The notes beneath the pieces are model-generated. The model did not search any database and was not told where the DNA came from. It saw only the letters and a list, made by a program, of their open reading frames with translations. A program made the translations under genes and the position numbers. Source: Micropterus salmoides (Eukaryota; Chordata; Actinopteri; Centrarchiformes; Centrarchidae). Taken from it: a stretch of DNA of 64,000 nucleotides. Location of the stretch: NCBI RefSeq assembly GCF_014851395.1, contig NW_024044459.1, positions 23,264,418-23,328,417 on the forward strand, given 5' to 3'. Of this stretch, positions 39,101-54,466 are shown in pieces (positions within the stretch are counted from its first letter, which is position 1; each line of letters starts with the position of its first letter).

Positions 39101-40740
39101 TCAGTGTCACGCTGGGTCTTTGATGGGGGGCTGTGAGCTTTTACTCATTTCACCTGAAGAGAGATCTAGAGCTTTATTTAAGGCCAACTACCTTCAAAAA
39201 CGGGTCTTTATTTTTAATCACTGCTGTAATATAAGTATGTTACTATTTAAGTACTCTGCCTGTCTTTTGATCTACTCCTGTTTGCAGTGATAATTTGCTG
39301 TTGTCAAAATCTGTTTCACAACTCCATTCAGGGGTTCAGGGGCATAATTCCTTGCTATTACTAGAAGGCTTTTGCAGGACATGCTGGCTTTAATCAACAC
39401 TAATAAGAAAAAAATGTTTTGTGGAATCAGTCTTAAAAAAAGTTTCTGACAACAGCATTTCTGTTTAAACAACATGCTATGATCAACATGGTGATGACTA
39501 TGAAATAACTATGTTCCTGTGCTGATAGAGAAACTGTGGAGATGTATTCTGAATTTACAAAGTGACCCCTGGTCTAGCTGATTTTGTTTGTTTCCCCCTT
39601 TATTTGGGAACAGCCTTTATTTGTTTGTACAGGCTGCTTTTAGTGAGACCTGGGCATTATTTGAATACCAGCTTTATCTGAGAATGTACGGGCATTAAGC
39701 CACAGTTTGTCTGTTAACATAACACAACTGATGCATTTGGAGCCATTTCCACTAATGCAAACAACCCCCGAGTAAGCAGGTTGTGGCTTCTAACTGATGC
39801 ATTCCTCTGTTGCTATAAACAGGTATTTTTCAATGCGACGCCTGTACTGACAGAACTGTGCTACCTAAAGAGAAAGCATTGTTAAGCAACAGAAAGCCCA
39901 ACTGTAAATGTTGAGTTTGAATCATTTTGGCTTGTACATCTTTTTAATAAGCGTGTGGGACTCTTCTTGTTAGCCTGCTAATTCATCTTAGAAAAAAAAG
40001 TTATTTTTGATTCACCACAGTGTGGATTCCTTTGTTCATGTTGAGATTGATTGAATTATAATGTAAATGCATGTCTGGTTGTACATATGATTTCTGAAAG
40101 TAAATCAAGGTGTCCATTAGGACAATAATAACACTTGTTTGGCGGTGCCGTCTGTGAAGTGTGTCCAATCCCGCTGTGATTATCTGCTGGCTGTTGCTCA
40201 TATAATTTCTATAGCTCTCTGTCACAGCCTGAGTTATTGTAAATCCATATGGCTCTTTGGGCTGAATGAGGACGCACAGGCTCACTGTGTTTTCTTTAAA
40301 TATACAAGTACTGAATCTTAGTCATGCATGTATCCACGCTTTGCGCATGTCATTGCGTGTATTTGCTTGTGCACGTCTGTGGATGCAAACGTGCTGTGGC
40401 ACGGATCTGTTCTACACGAACACATGTGATACAAATATTGAGCTCTGAATCACAGTTCACGTGGAGTTGTGTTTCCTGCAGATGAGCAAGCCAAATCAAT
40501 ACGAAGAGGTAGGAAAGCAATATGGTATGAATCTGTTATTACTGGTAATCACAACCGTGGCTGCTCCCCCCTGATGTGAGGGGAATTCAATTACCTTCCT
40601 CTCCCTGTTTTGGGGAAAACTTTCTGATGGGAAATGGATGTTTTACTGCAATAAGAGAAAAACAAATCGACTTCCTGATGAAATTCCACTTTTCATTTTT
40701 GTCGTCTTTACCCACTCTGCACCCAAGCCCTTCTGTCTCT

Positions 40741-40789
<49 letters not shown>

Positions 40790-41023
40790 TCACTCACTCT
40801 CACACTCACTCTCTCTCACACACACACACACACACAGAACCTTATGCATGGCTAATTGTGCAGAGACATTGTGTTGAGCTGTGATAAGCAACAGAAGACA
40901 GCATACGGGGGCCTTGTAGACACAGTGATGCTGCAAGACAGCCTTATCACCCACACCCACACACAAGGACACACACACACACACACACACACAGAAACAG
41001 ACATACACACGTACGTATGCAGT

Positions 41024-41074
<51 letters not shown>

Positions 41075-44000
41075 ACACAAAACAGATTGCTGAGGTAGAG
41101 GCTTCACGCTGAGAAACACGGGAGGAGGGAGAGAGAAGGGCAGAAAAAAAGGAGGGACAGAAACATAAGAAGAAAGATGAGAGAAGAGGAAGACGGCAGG
41201 AGCATAACAAATTGCTTTTGATAGGAGTCTTCAACCCCCTGCTTGTCTACTAGCCTGTAGGCACTTTATGTTTACCAAATTTTCTCTTATTTTCTTTCAT
41301 TTCCTCTCCCTCCCTCACTCACTGCATGTGTAAAATGCATAATATAGGCTATTCTTCTGGGGCTAAGACGATAATGTATGTGCGCACGCATGTTCTTAAA
41401 ACGCACAGGCTTCTGCACTGGTACATTTTCATTTACAAGGCTATTCCTGGTATATGCCTTGTTATATCTTTTCAAAGTTTTCTCCCATACAAAGTATATA
41501 TAATTTAAGATCTGTTGCTGGACTGTCTTACTCTCAGCCCATCGTCCTGGAATGAACTGCTAAGCTTAAGGTTGGCATACCAATCTCTTCAAAAAAAGAA
41601 TATCAGACATTCTAACCGGCATAGGCACTTGTTTTTAAATTCCTGACCAATTGTAGTTAGATAGTCTCTTCATTTACTCTCATTTATTTCATTTTATTTG
41701 TGATATACAGGACTCCCTTGTAAAAGAGCCTGTGTCTCAATAGGACTTTCCTGTTAAAATAAAGGTTACATTATATGCCAACTTCTTCATGTTTGGATTA
41801 TTTAGCTATAGTATGAGTACATTTTTGTGCATCTAGATGTATCTTTAAATGCAATGCAAGCAATTTACACAGTACACACAAACACCGAAGATGCAGTGTT
41901 GAACATTCACCTCCCACTCTCCCATGGCCAGTTGGTTCTTCAGCTGTATGAGCCAGTCTTCCTGGACGTTGTCAGCGCAGTGGTGGATGGTGAGGATCAC
42001 TGGTCTGGTCAGCAGGGCTCCTGGAGGTCCACAACTCACCACTGGGCTCAGCACTGTCTGGATGTCCTCTACCGGGGGTCTGGAAAAGACAGATAACACT
42101 GAGATGAAATGATTCTTTAGAAAGGAACGACAGGATGGCTGCAGTGTGAGCCACCAGTTACTGTGAGCAACAACTTCAGCAAGCGGTATTGATTTCAGTT
42201 CTGGTGTGTGTTATTTGTTTTAATGTTCATGTATGGAAAAATGCAGCTGGCATAATAGAGAAGCCAGGTGGACAGTTATGATAGAGGTAAGATAGACTGG
42301 CTTAGAGTAGATGAGAAAAGCAGAGAAAAAAACAGATCAGAGCAGCACAAATTCAATCAGAGGATGATTAGTGGAGTCAGCAGGGCTTCAGTTGGGCCTC
42401 AGCTGAAATCAGTTGCTCACGGGCAGAAAATAAATGACTAGGCTAGGCTTTCCTGCTTTTTACAATAAAGTCAAGTATTGGAACGAACCTGAAGCACTTG
42501 ATAATTAAGCAACAGAATACTACATGCTCTTCTAATGTAAATAAATGTGAGATTATACAAAATGAACCCCATCAGAATTGATTAGTCTTCTTTCATTAGG
42601 AAATTGAAACGTAAAAATTACATCCTTAATAGTTAAATATGAAAATACATATGTAAATGTCTGTGCTCTCCTGTGTAATCTATTATCCAGTCATCAATTT
42701 CCCTCATGTTGCTGAAGTCATTTATTAACTCGGAAAAGCCCATATGGATAGAGGAGATGGATCTCAATTTTAACAGTGGTTTTGTTTTTTGTTGTTCAGC
42801 CCACCTCGTGTCAGGGGGCCACTAATCCTTAGCAGTATTATCGATTCAGCTGCTGGAGCTCATTATTGACTCATAAAAGGGTTCACGTGGGTAGGAGAAG
42901 CTAACAGATAAAAACAGTATGACTCAAACTGTAACAGCACCCCTTGACTTTCCTAATGCAGGGGTCGCTCCTTATTGAACTGCAGTGTTATTGATTTATA
43001 ATGTCTTTTATCATACAAATAGAGAAAATAGTTGTTTTATGTTGTGTATTTGGGAAAACGGACACTCAAGGGTTAGGTCTTAATGAGCTAAACCACATGA
43101 TTATGGCTCGCGTTGCTGAGAGTCAACGCAGCTATGTGATTTTTGCTAGCCAGCTATTGACTGAGATGAAGACAGAGCACAGAGAAGAGGTTTGAGTCTT
43201 GAAAAAACCAAAGCACACGGCAGGGGACCTTATTATTATTGACTGCTATTCATTAGGGAGAAGCTAGAATGGATGCATGGGACAGAATACATGAATCAAT
43301 CTGTAACAACAACTGTCACACACATGACTTAAGTCTTGTGATATCAGCCAAGCAGATAATTTTATTGTCACCTGTTTTTGAGAAAAATTTTCCTGCCACC
43401 CCCATTACAATGAACGCGGAAAGGATTTAGTTTGTAGTCCTGCACACAGCATTAAAAATATTTAGAAGAGACTAGATAAACAAATTGATGCAACTTTTAT
43501 TGGAACCACTCTCTTCCAAAGAAATAGCCTCTGTGAAACCTGTTGATAGCATGTTATGCAAATTTTCCAGTGTAAACAGGACACTGCTTCTTAATAGAGA
43601 CATTTAAATTACAAACCTATTCACCTTCACTGTATTGGCGTGAAGGCAGAAATCTCAGACACAGATATCTGAAAACCAGATAAAAACAAAACTGTCCGCA
43701 TGACTAAATACCACTATAGGTACGTGACAAAATGTCTGGCTCTAGGGAAGAATTTTAAATTCACCACTAGCTGTCGGGATAAATGGCTTAGTCATGTTTG
43801 TGGGAAAAATGTGTCCAACATAACTTTAAAAGGACATTATTCTGCAGCAAGGCAGAGCAAATCATCAGGACACATACAGACTCTGTTGAATAAAAATATC
43901 TCCTTCTCTCTTAAATGTCAGCGTAAAAAAACCCCAATATATTGTGAAACCGCTTTCCAATTGCACGCACATGTAGATACCTGTGTGAATGCAGGCTTTT

Positions 44001-47000
44001 GAGTTTTGCCTTACTGTAGGTATTTTGCTATGCCAAGTCACTTTCAAACATAGTGCTGATAATGTCCCAAAAATTTGCATCAAGGAAATTTGTACACAAC
44101 AGCTGGAATATGGAATGTTTTCCCCATTGTCTCTCATGTCCCACAGACAGCTTTACCTCACCCATGCACAGGGTTTGGGAGTAAAGGATTATAGCACATG
44201 TAACAGGATTACAGTGATTCCAAAAATAACCACTAATCTGTTAGTTACTGTGGAAACAGTGGTCTCTTTGCATATGCTGTCAAAAGCTTGATGTTTGTTT
44301 TTTTCGATCTAGAACATGGCATGAAGTAAAAATAAAATAAAATAAATAAAAGTCTGTTGGTCGCAATTAAATCAACATTAGTTTCACACATCTTAGAATA
44401 ATGGGTGTTAGGAGCTCTACATTTGGATAACAGCCCTGATTTGACAATCTGTAAAACACTGATTAAATATGTAAATTGTTACTGTAATAATGTGGATTAC
44501 TGTAAAGATTATAATATTAAGTAGGTAATAGTGTGTAAAATATTCCCTTATAATCTCCTCAACTCTGTTACTTAGCAATTTTAATTCTGCCACTAATATA
44601 GGAAATCTGTGGTATTAACTGACCTCCGCTGAATGAATCAGCAAAAGAAGGTGTGCATAGAGACACTACACACTATAAATAATAATGATTCATTCCTTGC
44701 TTTTCTTCCTAAGACCATGTCACATTGTGAACGACTCCCCACGCAACCAAACAAACAGGTCTGAGGAGCCGCTGCCCAGGAGAAAGACGGAGAAGTACAG
44801 ACAAGAAAAACAAACTAAGAAATGAAAAGAACATAAAGGGAGCTGCAGAGATGAAGAGAACATGGGGACAACAGGACACAAAGCCACAGAGGGAAAACTG
44901 AGGGAAAGAGAGAGACTAAACTTACCTCAAGCTGTCCTTCCTGTGCACAGTCACATACATCTCATACACCCTACCCTGAGGAACCGCACCCGCTGGAACC
45001 AACAAACTCACGCCTGCAGGAAGGAGGACAGGGGAAGCATTATGGACGGAGGCAGAAATAATGAGATTCATTACCGGATTTATTAATTTTACCATGCACA
45101 ACTGAATTATTGAATGTGCAACCCATTATCACTTTATCATTATGATTAATTATTGAATTATAATTTTTTAAAGGCAACCCATGTAAAACTTTCTCTTCAA
45201 TATATAATCAAGTGAATGGTGCTGGAGTGTTTTATAGCTTCTGGGAGCTGCTTCCTATCAGCAGGTTACATTATTCATTGTTTTTGCCTGCCCACTGCTT
45301 TTAAATCCAAACACATGTCTACTGAAAGTTTTTATCTTTTACAACTAGGCAACCGGAGAACAACCCAAGGCTGTTTATGTCGACTGTGCAGCAGTGGCTC
45401 GATGCATTTGATTATGTTGATTTCTATAATACTTTTTTATCAGTATCAACTTTGATGACATTCTTACCATTTATAGCAGTTAATGTAAAGTTCTTGGATT
45501 TTTTTGTAAATCACACGAGAGGCCCTTTATGTTCAAGGTATGTAGGTGTAATCAGACAGGAACCCAGAAAGCAATCGTATACCACCTCTAAAATTCACTT
45601 TGTGTCCTGTCAGATTATATGGTATAAAATATCAAAACAATCACTGCTGGTCACTGCTTTATCATGAGACATTAAACAGATGTATGATTAACTGTTAAGC
45701 GTGTGTAGAAAGTTTACCAGAGTTGGGTACAATGAGGTGTCCTCCCTGGTTGTTGAAGGATCCGTGAGCGGTACAGGAAGGGTCTCGTGTTCGGGCCAAG
45801 CTCTGGTTGCGAAGATTTATGGTATCGCTGTTATCCAACAGGGACTGAGTTACCTAGGATTCAAAAGACAAAAGTCAGAATGATAATAATAAGAAATAAA
45901 GAATCACAGGGCATAACACAACTCATGCTGTTTCAGACAGAACTGGGTATGATGCTGTTCAACTGCACGTCTGGAGGCATTAAATGGTAAATAAAACCTA
46001 CTGATGAATCAATGTCTGGTTTGGCTGAGCAATACGGTTATCGACGCATTCCCATTGGAAGTCACACCTTTTATTTTACGTTAATGCTATTGCACCTTTA
46101 TGACATAAGCAGAATTTGAATGAATGCATGACAATCATAGCAGGAATGTGAAAAATCCTAGGGACTGTTATAAAAAATGAACTGTAATGGTGCAATATGG
46201 AGGATTGACAACTCTAGTTTTCTCATCAGAGTTGAGAGAACTGATCATAGTTATTGCTTTGGAGGCAGAAAGATGTGAACTTAATGCCTATGCAGAAGGA
46301 CGAACTTCCTGCGAAAGAGCTGATGTCAAGTACTGTCAAATGATTTATTCCAATGAAACCAAAAGTTCATGGAGGTCCAGAGAAGTTTGACTGTGCAAGT
46401 CCAGTCTCTGGTTGTATAGGTCATTGCAGTTGTATTTTTGCCTGGCTGATTAGGGCAAGTGTTGACAGATGAATCTGTTCCACTAAAATTTGATCAAGAT
46501 GGTTTAATTTAGTTTTTTATGTTCTTTATGTTTTTTATGTTTTTGATGGTTTAATTTTGTTTTTTATGTTAATAAAATGCTACAGGGGAGAGATGCATCT
46601 GCCTGGGAGAGCTGCGATAGGGCTGAGCCGGCAGTCTGTGAGAAGAGGGCGGATTTACAGTAGACCCGTAAAACCACCTTAGGGTGAAAGTGGTAAAATA
46701 TGACCTGCTTTGCATTTCCATGTCGAAATGTCCACTGTTAGATGCAAAATACAAACTTAACATTCAGCAGTTTACTCCTGCCTCACACAAAGCTGACAAG
46801 AACTTGCCACAGAGTGTTAAGGACAGACACCGAAGTAAGAACAAAATTTAGCGAAGTGAGGTCAGTCATTTGACAGAGCGGAGGTCAAAAGGCCACAACT
46901 AAAAAAAACACCCACAACAACAGATAAAATCATCAAAACGATGTCACTGATCTGTAGACCTCAAAGACAGCAAGTTCAGCTCTCGTACTGCCTCAGGACA

Positions 47001-47854
47001 GGTGCCGTGATGAAACTGAGAGGCTTCATCTGTATTTGTGACAACCGACTGGTATGCGTGCCATGTAGCTGACGCAGAGGGGGGAACTGGGGCACGGAGC
47101 TGCATGTATACTAATGGTGTTTGGACTTGTATTTATGCTGCCGTGTTCCAGTACTTCTCCCTATGCTTCTGCAGTGCAACCTCACTTCAGGAGGAAATAT
47201 TTCAAAAATCCTATCCTATATTTTACATCATCATAGACATGGATGAAAAGATACTGGCATTAGATTGAGTGATACATCCATCACATTACCTTAGGAGACA
47301 GTTTGGATGTGAAGTCTCCTCCAAGGTCATCCTGTGGTGTGACAAGGCCAGACGAGTTGTAGACTTTGATCTTCAAGTTGGGTAGAGGGTCCAGGAGAGG
47401 AGAGTTGGTCATTGGGATTTTATCTGAAACGTCGTGTAGGGCATAAACCGGACCACGATACATGGCAGCCGCATTTGTCAAGTCAGGAGGCGCTGTCAGT
47501 AGATCAGCTACAGGGAGAAAGTGAAAGGGGGGGGGGGAATGAATGAGTGAAGATGACAAGAGACAAAAATGCTAGATTGTTCAGCTATCAGTGAAAGTCA
47601 GTGAAAATGGTGTCTGAGACGGAGAGGGAAAATGAACGGTCAAGCTGGACACTTGGTATGGGACGAATGTGGGGAACTTGTAGCTCAGTGAGCAGGAATA
47701 AGCGGAGTAAGACGAGAGCAGGCAAGGCTGCTGATAAGGTATCAGTGTCTCGTATGATACATTGCAGTACACAGGGGCATGACCCGGATCAAGGACTAGT
47801 CATGGCTGCTACTCAGGGAGAGGGAAAGGGAGGGAGGGAGAGAGAGAGAGAGAG

Positions 47855-47893
<39 letters not shown>

Positions 47894-50800
47894 TTTGAAG
47901 GTAATGAATTATTTGTTGATATTTAAATCTGTACATTATTAAAACATACTCACTGATTTCAAATTAGTAAACAATAATATCTTGTAGTGGGACAACGGTG
48001 TGGATTTGTGCATTTTATATTAAATAAATTTGGAGCTACTCCAAGTTCCTCTTTTCCTCTCCCAGAGAGGAGCAGGGGGTTAAAGATCAACTTTAACAGA
48101 CTGCTGGAAAACTGGCACCTTTTTGATCTACGAAGCTGATAACGCGGTGCCTGACTGTTAAACTGACAAAGGGACATTAACCAGCGATTAGCATTTCCCT
48201 GAACAGCCTATCAGAATCTCCTTGGATGGGGCAGGAAATACTAAACTAAGCTTTCCTCATGTAACCTGAGCGCCCCCAAGTGGACGAAATAAGTATTACA
48301 TACCATCGTCGGAAATGCCGTTAATGTATAAATGTCACCGACTTATCCTGACCAATAATGTGACAATTGTTTTCCTGTTACCAAATGCTTAACTTAGAAC
48401 AGTACAACTGTTTGACCATTGAGGTTTGATTGTGGAAGATATTTGATTATAATACGCGCAAATAGATTTCTTTTCTTTTAGACATTAAAGCTTAGAAAGG
48501 CAGTCCCTCGGGAAACCTGAAACGCCCTCTGGGGAACCACGCCCCAGACAACAAAAGCGCGACACATGACGTCGCTCTCTCTCTGCTCTGCTCTTCCCCT
48601 CGTGCCCTGGTCTTCCGCTCTGCTCTCTGGACGCTTCGGCACGCGTCCGGCGTGCCTCTCCAGGCAACGCCCTAAGAGTTCGACCAGCGCAACGGGCCTT
48701 TGTTCGCTTGAAGCTACACGCGCGAAGTTCCGCGACATTGATTTGTCCCTCGTTTAACAGCAACTTTCTTTTGTTTTATTTTCTTTCTTTCTTTTGTTTT
48801 GTTAAAGTTATCAGTCCGTTAAGTTACACTGGACTAATTCAGGAACGACCAAGTTCCCTTTTAAGCTTATTCGTCGAGCCAACTTCACCGAGGTCAGACC
48901 AAGCCACGTGTCACGTCTCGCCAGCTACAACGAAGGAAACCTGAAAACAGCCGAATTGCCAGACGGAGGACGGCGTTTTCTTCAGACACGGAGAACCCCG
49001 GAGAATCCCTAGCAAAAAGCCAGGATCGGGCAGCTAGCGTGGGACCCGTGCAACAGGCCAAAGCAGGCCGTCGACAAGCAGTAAGACCTAACAAACATTC
49101 TGTGATCACAGATGTCCCGTAATGTTAATATTTCCTTTTAACTCCTAAACTCATAGCTTACTTTCATTAGTTCTCCTCTGCCGTATGAGTCAAATGCTTC
49201 CCACAATCGAACCTCCATTTCTCATTGTTCAGCCATTGTTTATTGCCCTGATGTATTTAACCACCCTTTTATATCGCTTTAGTTAGTCAGTAAATTCACT
49301 GTAATCAAGAACTGTGTGTGTTGACTATTTCCACGTCCCTGCCAAGAGAATTGACCCTTTAGATATGAGACTGACTGATTGATTTAAGATAATTTAGCAA
49401 TTATAAACTAACTGATCACTAGTAATAATTGTATAATTATTAAAAGCTACATAGAGGTCCGGAGACTCTAGGATTATAACAACTCCGGTGGTGCCCTTTT
49501 AATGAGAGCTTTTATGGATTTTTGATATTTTCTGAATATTAAAATTCATAACTGGGTATTAATTCTCATAAATTTATTAAAATTCATAGCTAATTTAGCC
49601 ATGCTACAATCCTATTGTTATTATTGTTATTATAATCATTACGATTGTTATCATTAACACTACTATAAATATCTGTACCATTTTTCATTCAGTCTATAGC
49701 AACATCACCTTTACTTTCTGTACCTCTGTGTGTATATTGTGTAGGCTGCCTCCCTCCCCTCTCTCCCTCCTTCCATCCATCTTCCTCTTTCTCTGTTCCT
49801 CTCTTGCCCTCTCTCTCTCTCTCTCTTTCCTTCACCCCCAACCGGTCGAGGCAGATGGCCGCCCACCCTGAGTCATGGTTCTGCTCGAGGTTTCTGCCTC
49901 TTAAAAGGAAGTTTTTCCTTGCCTCTGTCGCCTAGTGCTTGCTCTTGGTGGGAACTGTTGGGTTTCTGTAAATATCATCACAGAGTACGGTCTAGACCTG
50001 CTCTTTTATGAAAAGCGCTGTGAGATAACTGTTGTTGTGATTTGGCGCTATATAGATAAAACTGAATTGAATTGAAAACCTGACCTTACTGTATAACAAC
50101 AACACATTAAAGTTTTGTCACTGTTTTAAAGTGGCTTTTTCCTGAGGTTACATGTCCAAAACATATGTATAAGAGATCCAGTTTCAACTTTGCACCTAGG
50201 ACAGTGTTCTGGGTTGACACTCCTTATCTTATGAAGGCGTTCTGGTGTATAATAAACTACTTGATCTCGCTTCAGTTAAGTGGGATTGGTCAATGTTTCC
50301 ATGCTGGAAGGTGTTCTAGCTTTTGGGTCCAAGTCCAAGTAGCTTTGGATTGAGCGGCCATATAGTTCAACTGAAAATCTGGTTAAGTTAAGCCCTCCCT
50401 GTTTAGTGGGATGACAAAGAGTTTTAAGCTTTACCATTCCACAGAAATCTAGAAACTTTGTGGAAGATTTGTGGAACTGGTGTGAAATTTGGGTAGGACA
50501 GTCATTTTGATGCTGGTTACTAGTCCAATTAGGGATAGAGGTAGGGACTTCAGCCTTTCCAAATCCGCTTCTACTTTTTTGAGCAGGGGGCCATAGTTCA
50601 GAGGGAAAACTATATCTAATTGGTTGGGTATCTGCACACCCACATAACAAATCTTATTGGGTTCCCATCAAAATCAGATGTCAGCTCTTGGTAATTGTTG
50701 GGCGGCATTATTAAGTGGATAATATCACACTTTTATTTATGTTTATTTTGTAGCCAGAGACGGATCTGTATTGTTCTTATAAATCACTGAGGGCTGGGAG

Positions 50801-53219
50801 TGGTGAAGCTGCGGCTCAATTGCCAAAGAGATGAGGAGAGGGACAAGAGACAGCCTTGGTGAGTAGCTCGTGACAAGGGGAAAAGAGATAATACACAGGC
50901 ATTTGTCTGAATCATTGCTGATGGGTTGAGATAAAGAATCCGGATCATTTGTATTAAGTTTGGACCAAAGTTCATTTTTCTCAAGAAGGAGAAAGGAAAG
51001 GCCACTGCAGACGGTCAAATGCCTTTTCAGCGTTTAGTGAAAGGGGCAATTACAGGGGTGTTAATGTCTTTTGCACAGTGAATTATATATTGAAATCTAC
51101 GTATGTAATTGGAGGAAAAGGGATTTTTAATTAAGCCAGCCTGGTCCTTATTTATAAGACAAGGAAACACATTTTCGAATCTGGTCTCAATAACCTTGGG
51201 TATCTTGTATTTTAATGATAGAAGGGAAATGGGTCTATAGGAACAGCACAATTTTGCTTCCTTGCCTGGCTTCGGCAAGACTATGACCAGGGCCTGTTCT
51301 AATGTTTGGGCAGCTGGTTAATCTCAATTGCATGCCTAAGCATGTCCATCAGTGGTGTAATAAGATCAGCTGCAAAGGTTTTGTAAAAGTCTACTGGGAA
51401 ACCATCAGGCCCTGGAGATTTTCCACCCGGGAGATTCTCTATTGCATTTAGAACTTCCTGATGGGTAAGCTTTGCCTCCAGACTGTCCTGCAATCCCCCA
51501 TCCAACCCCGGCACTACGATTCCCCCCAGAAAGTTATCAATCTTCCAACTATCTACACAGGAGTATAACTCTACATAGAAGTCACTAAAGGCCTCAATGA
51601 TTAGTTTAAGTTTGTGGATTTTAGTGTCACTTTCCCTATTTACCATGGCAATGGCAATGTCAAATGTCAAATGTCAGTTACTTGAAACTCATCCCATCAT
51701 ACTGTATGTATTGTGACACAGTCTTTTAACCCTCATCATCCATATATTACGGTGTATATCATGATGAAAATGTATGTAGTTTATTTAGAACAGAACAAGC
51801 CTCACAATATAATAATATAATAATGTGTAATTGTCCAACAAACCTTAAAATCAGTCAACAAACCAATCCCTAATTTTTGATTATATTATTAAAAGCAAGA
51901 CTTTGCACAGCATCTGTCTAAAGTTCGCTAATGTTCACCACCACATGCTACTGGTCATACCAGATCAAATGAGGCTGTAACAGCAAAACATTTGTAAGCT
52001 TTAAACAAAGTTATGCACTGGCCCACATTATCAAATAAATAATGCTGATGCTATGAATGGAATCACCAATGGAAACAAAATAAAAACCCTCCTCAACACT
52101 GGGTCAGATGTGATTTGAGGCTACTAAGTGGATTCTACCAGTTACATTGTGTGGGGGGGGTCTGATGTTTTACACTGTTCTTTCTCAAGTTCTCAAAGCG
52201 TGGTGGAACCTTGACACTGTTTTTCAAGTAAACACTCCAGTGCCCCACTTACATACACACACATCCAAGGCCTGTCAAAAATAAAAATGCATCTGCAATG
52301 CACGACCCATTTCTATGTTCACATGCAAACATGTGTCTTGCCTACTAATAATATGTAGACTTTACATGCTCATACACGCACACACGCAACATACAGCATA
52401 CGGGAAGAGGAGGAATGATCTCAATGGTGATGGATAGGTAAGTCTCTCTGAAATTACCTTCTGTGCTCATCATGGAAAGGTTAGTGTAAGCCAGGGGGCT
52501 ACTACAGGAACATGGTGATTTCCAAAATGCTGTAAGTTAGGCATGCTACTCCGTGTGCATATAATATTATAAGTATTTTTCACAGTATGTTCATTTTAGT
52601 TAGACAATGCAACTACCTCCTTCTACCTTTAGCAATCACTCCATTCTTTCAACACTCCTAACCTTGAGTAATTGCAGTAGTGGGTTTAATGACGTCTTCT
52701 GTAGAACAAATATCTATCTTATACAAGAAGTTCTCAATAACACACATTTTTGTAATCTAGAAGCTGTGAAATTATTACTAATAACCTCAGTTTTAAGTAA
52801 TTGGAAAGATACGGAATCTAAGTGCTACTGTAATAATAATGCATCTGAAAATATCAACAACGGAAAAGCTCACTCACTCATTTAGCATGCTTTGTTGAAC
52901 TATCTTGCCACAACTCTTTTTCAGTTTAACGCAACTCTAAGGGCAGAAAAACACAAGTGTACTTCTATATAAACAGAAAATCATTCCATCAGAAAATCCA
53001 ACAAGCATCCAAGATGTAATTGGAATTGGGATCACAGGAGGGCCAGTTACCGACTGAGAACAATTCCAGATTTGTTCACACCAGGCTCGATTTTTTTGGG
53101 CGTAGAGCCTGAAATCCTGTCGTTCCCTCCACGAGCCCATTAATTCTAATTTTAAAAACCTTCATCATCACCCCCCACCACTACTAACATACTCAAGTGC
53201 ACACACACGCACGCACGCA

Positions 53220-53266
<47 letters not shown>

Positions 53267-54420
53267 ACGCACACACACACACACACATACACACGCACAC
53301 ACACACACACCTGTCACCTATCACTCTCTTCTTCTCTCTATCACCAGGCTGTTTACCCTTAAAGCCAGCGGGTATTCATCCCAAATCATCCCTGCTGAAA
53401 TTTAATTAACAACTAACGGAATCCACAGAGCAAAAGTGAGAGAGAGTAAAAGAGAGAGAATGAGGCCGGGGGGGAAGGGGAGAGAGAGAGAGAGTCAGAG
53501 AGAGAGAAATGCAGGGACATAATTCTTCATTAATAGTAATCGGAGATGGTCCCTCAACGCAGAGTGACAAGCATTCTAATGCTTCACTGATAAAATGTCA
53601 CCCAGTCTTAGCTCATGCAAAGGCATTTACCCTTGTACACACACACGGACACACAAATGCACGCATGCGTGCACACACACAATTATTTTTGCTTGCTGTT
53701 TGCAATTTGCATTGCATCCTTTCTGACCTCACTTTCCTCTTGTTTTTTTTACTATATACTGTGATTTGAATTTTAAATTTGTCCACTCACAACTGACCAC
53801 ATAACCACGTGCAGTCAACAATTTAAGTATCCTGTATTTCAAGGTAGCAGAGTATAATGTATTTAGTGTATTATAGTTTGTAGATGACACTGATTTACAC
53901 AAAATCTGTGTTGGACTCATTGACCAAATGGAGACTATTGAATACTATTAGGTGTGATGAGTGTCAGTATGAGCACTGGTTGTGTCATCCATTGTTTTAA
54001 GCCACCTAATGTGCGTGCATGTCTGTTTGCGTATGTGCTTACTACGTGGATGCATTTTTGCAAAGTTTTTGGAATTTCTTAGAGATTTTAAGCCATGTGT
54101 TGTCATCTATTTGGCAAATAAAGATTCTTAAAGAAAAATAAATACAAGTTCATGGCATCTGTGGACTTATAGTGGATTCATCCACATTCCCTGTCCAATC
54201 TTGGCATTTCCAGTAAGCTATCAAATGCATGCACACAGGTGCACAAATGTGTGTAGCTGTGTGCTTCTTGTTGTCGCACAGACAGAGGGGAATAAATGAC
54301 AACACAGACAGAAGATAGTGAAAGGTGGCTCCACTTCCACAGGAAGACAAGCACAGGGAGGAAGAGTCCGGTGCGGTAGGAGTCACTGTGACGGGAGAGA
54401 CAGAGACACTGTGAGAGAAA

Positions 54421-54466
<46 letters not shown>

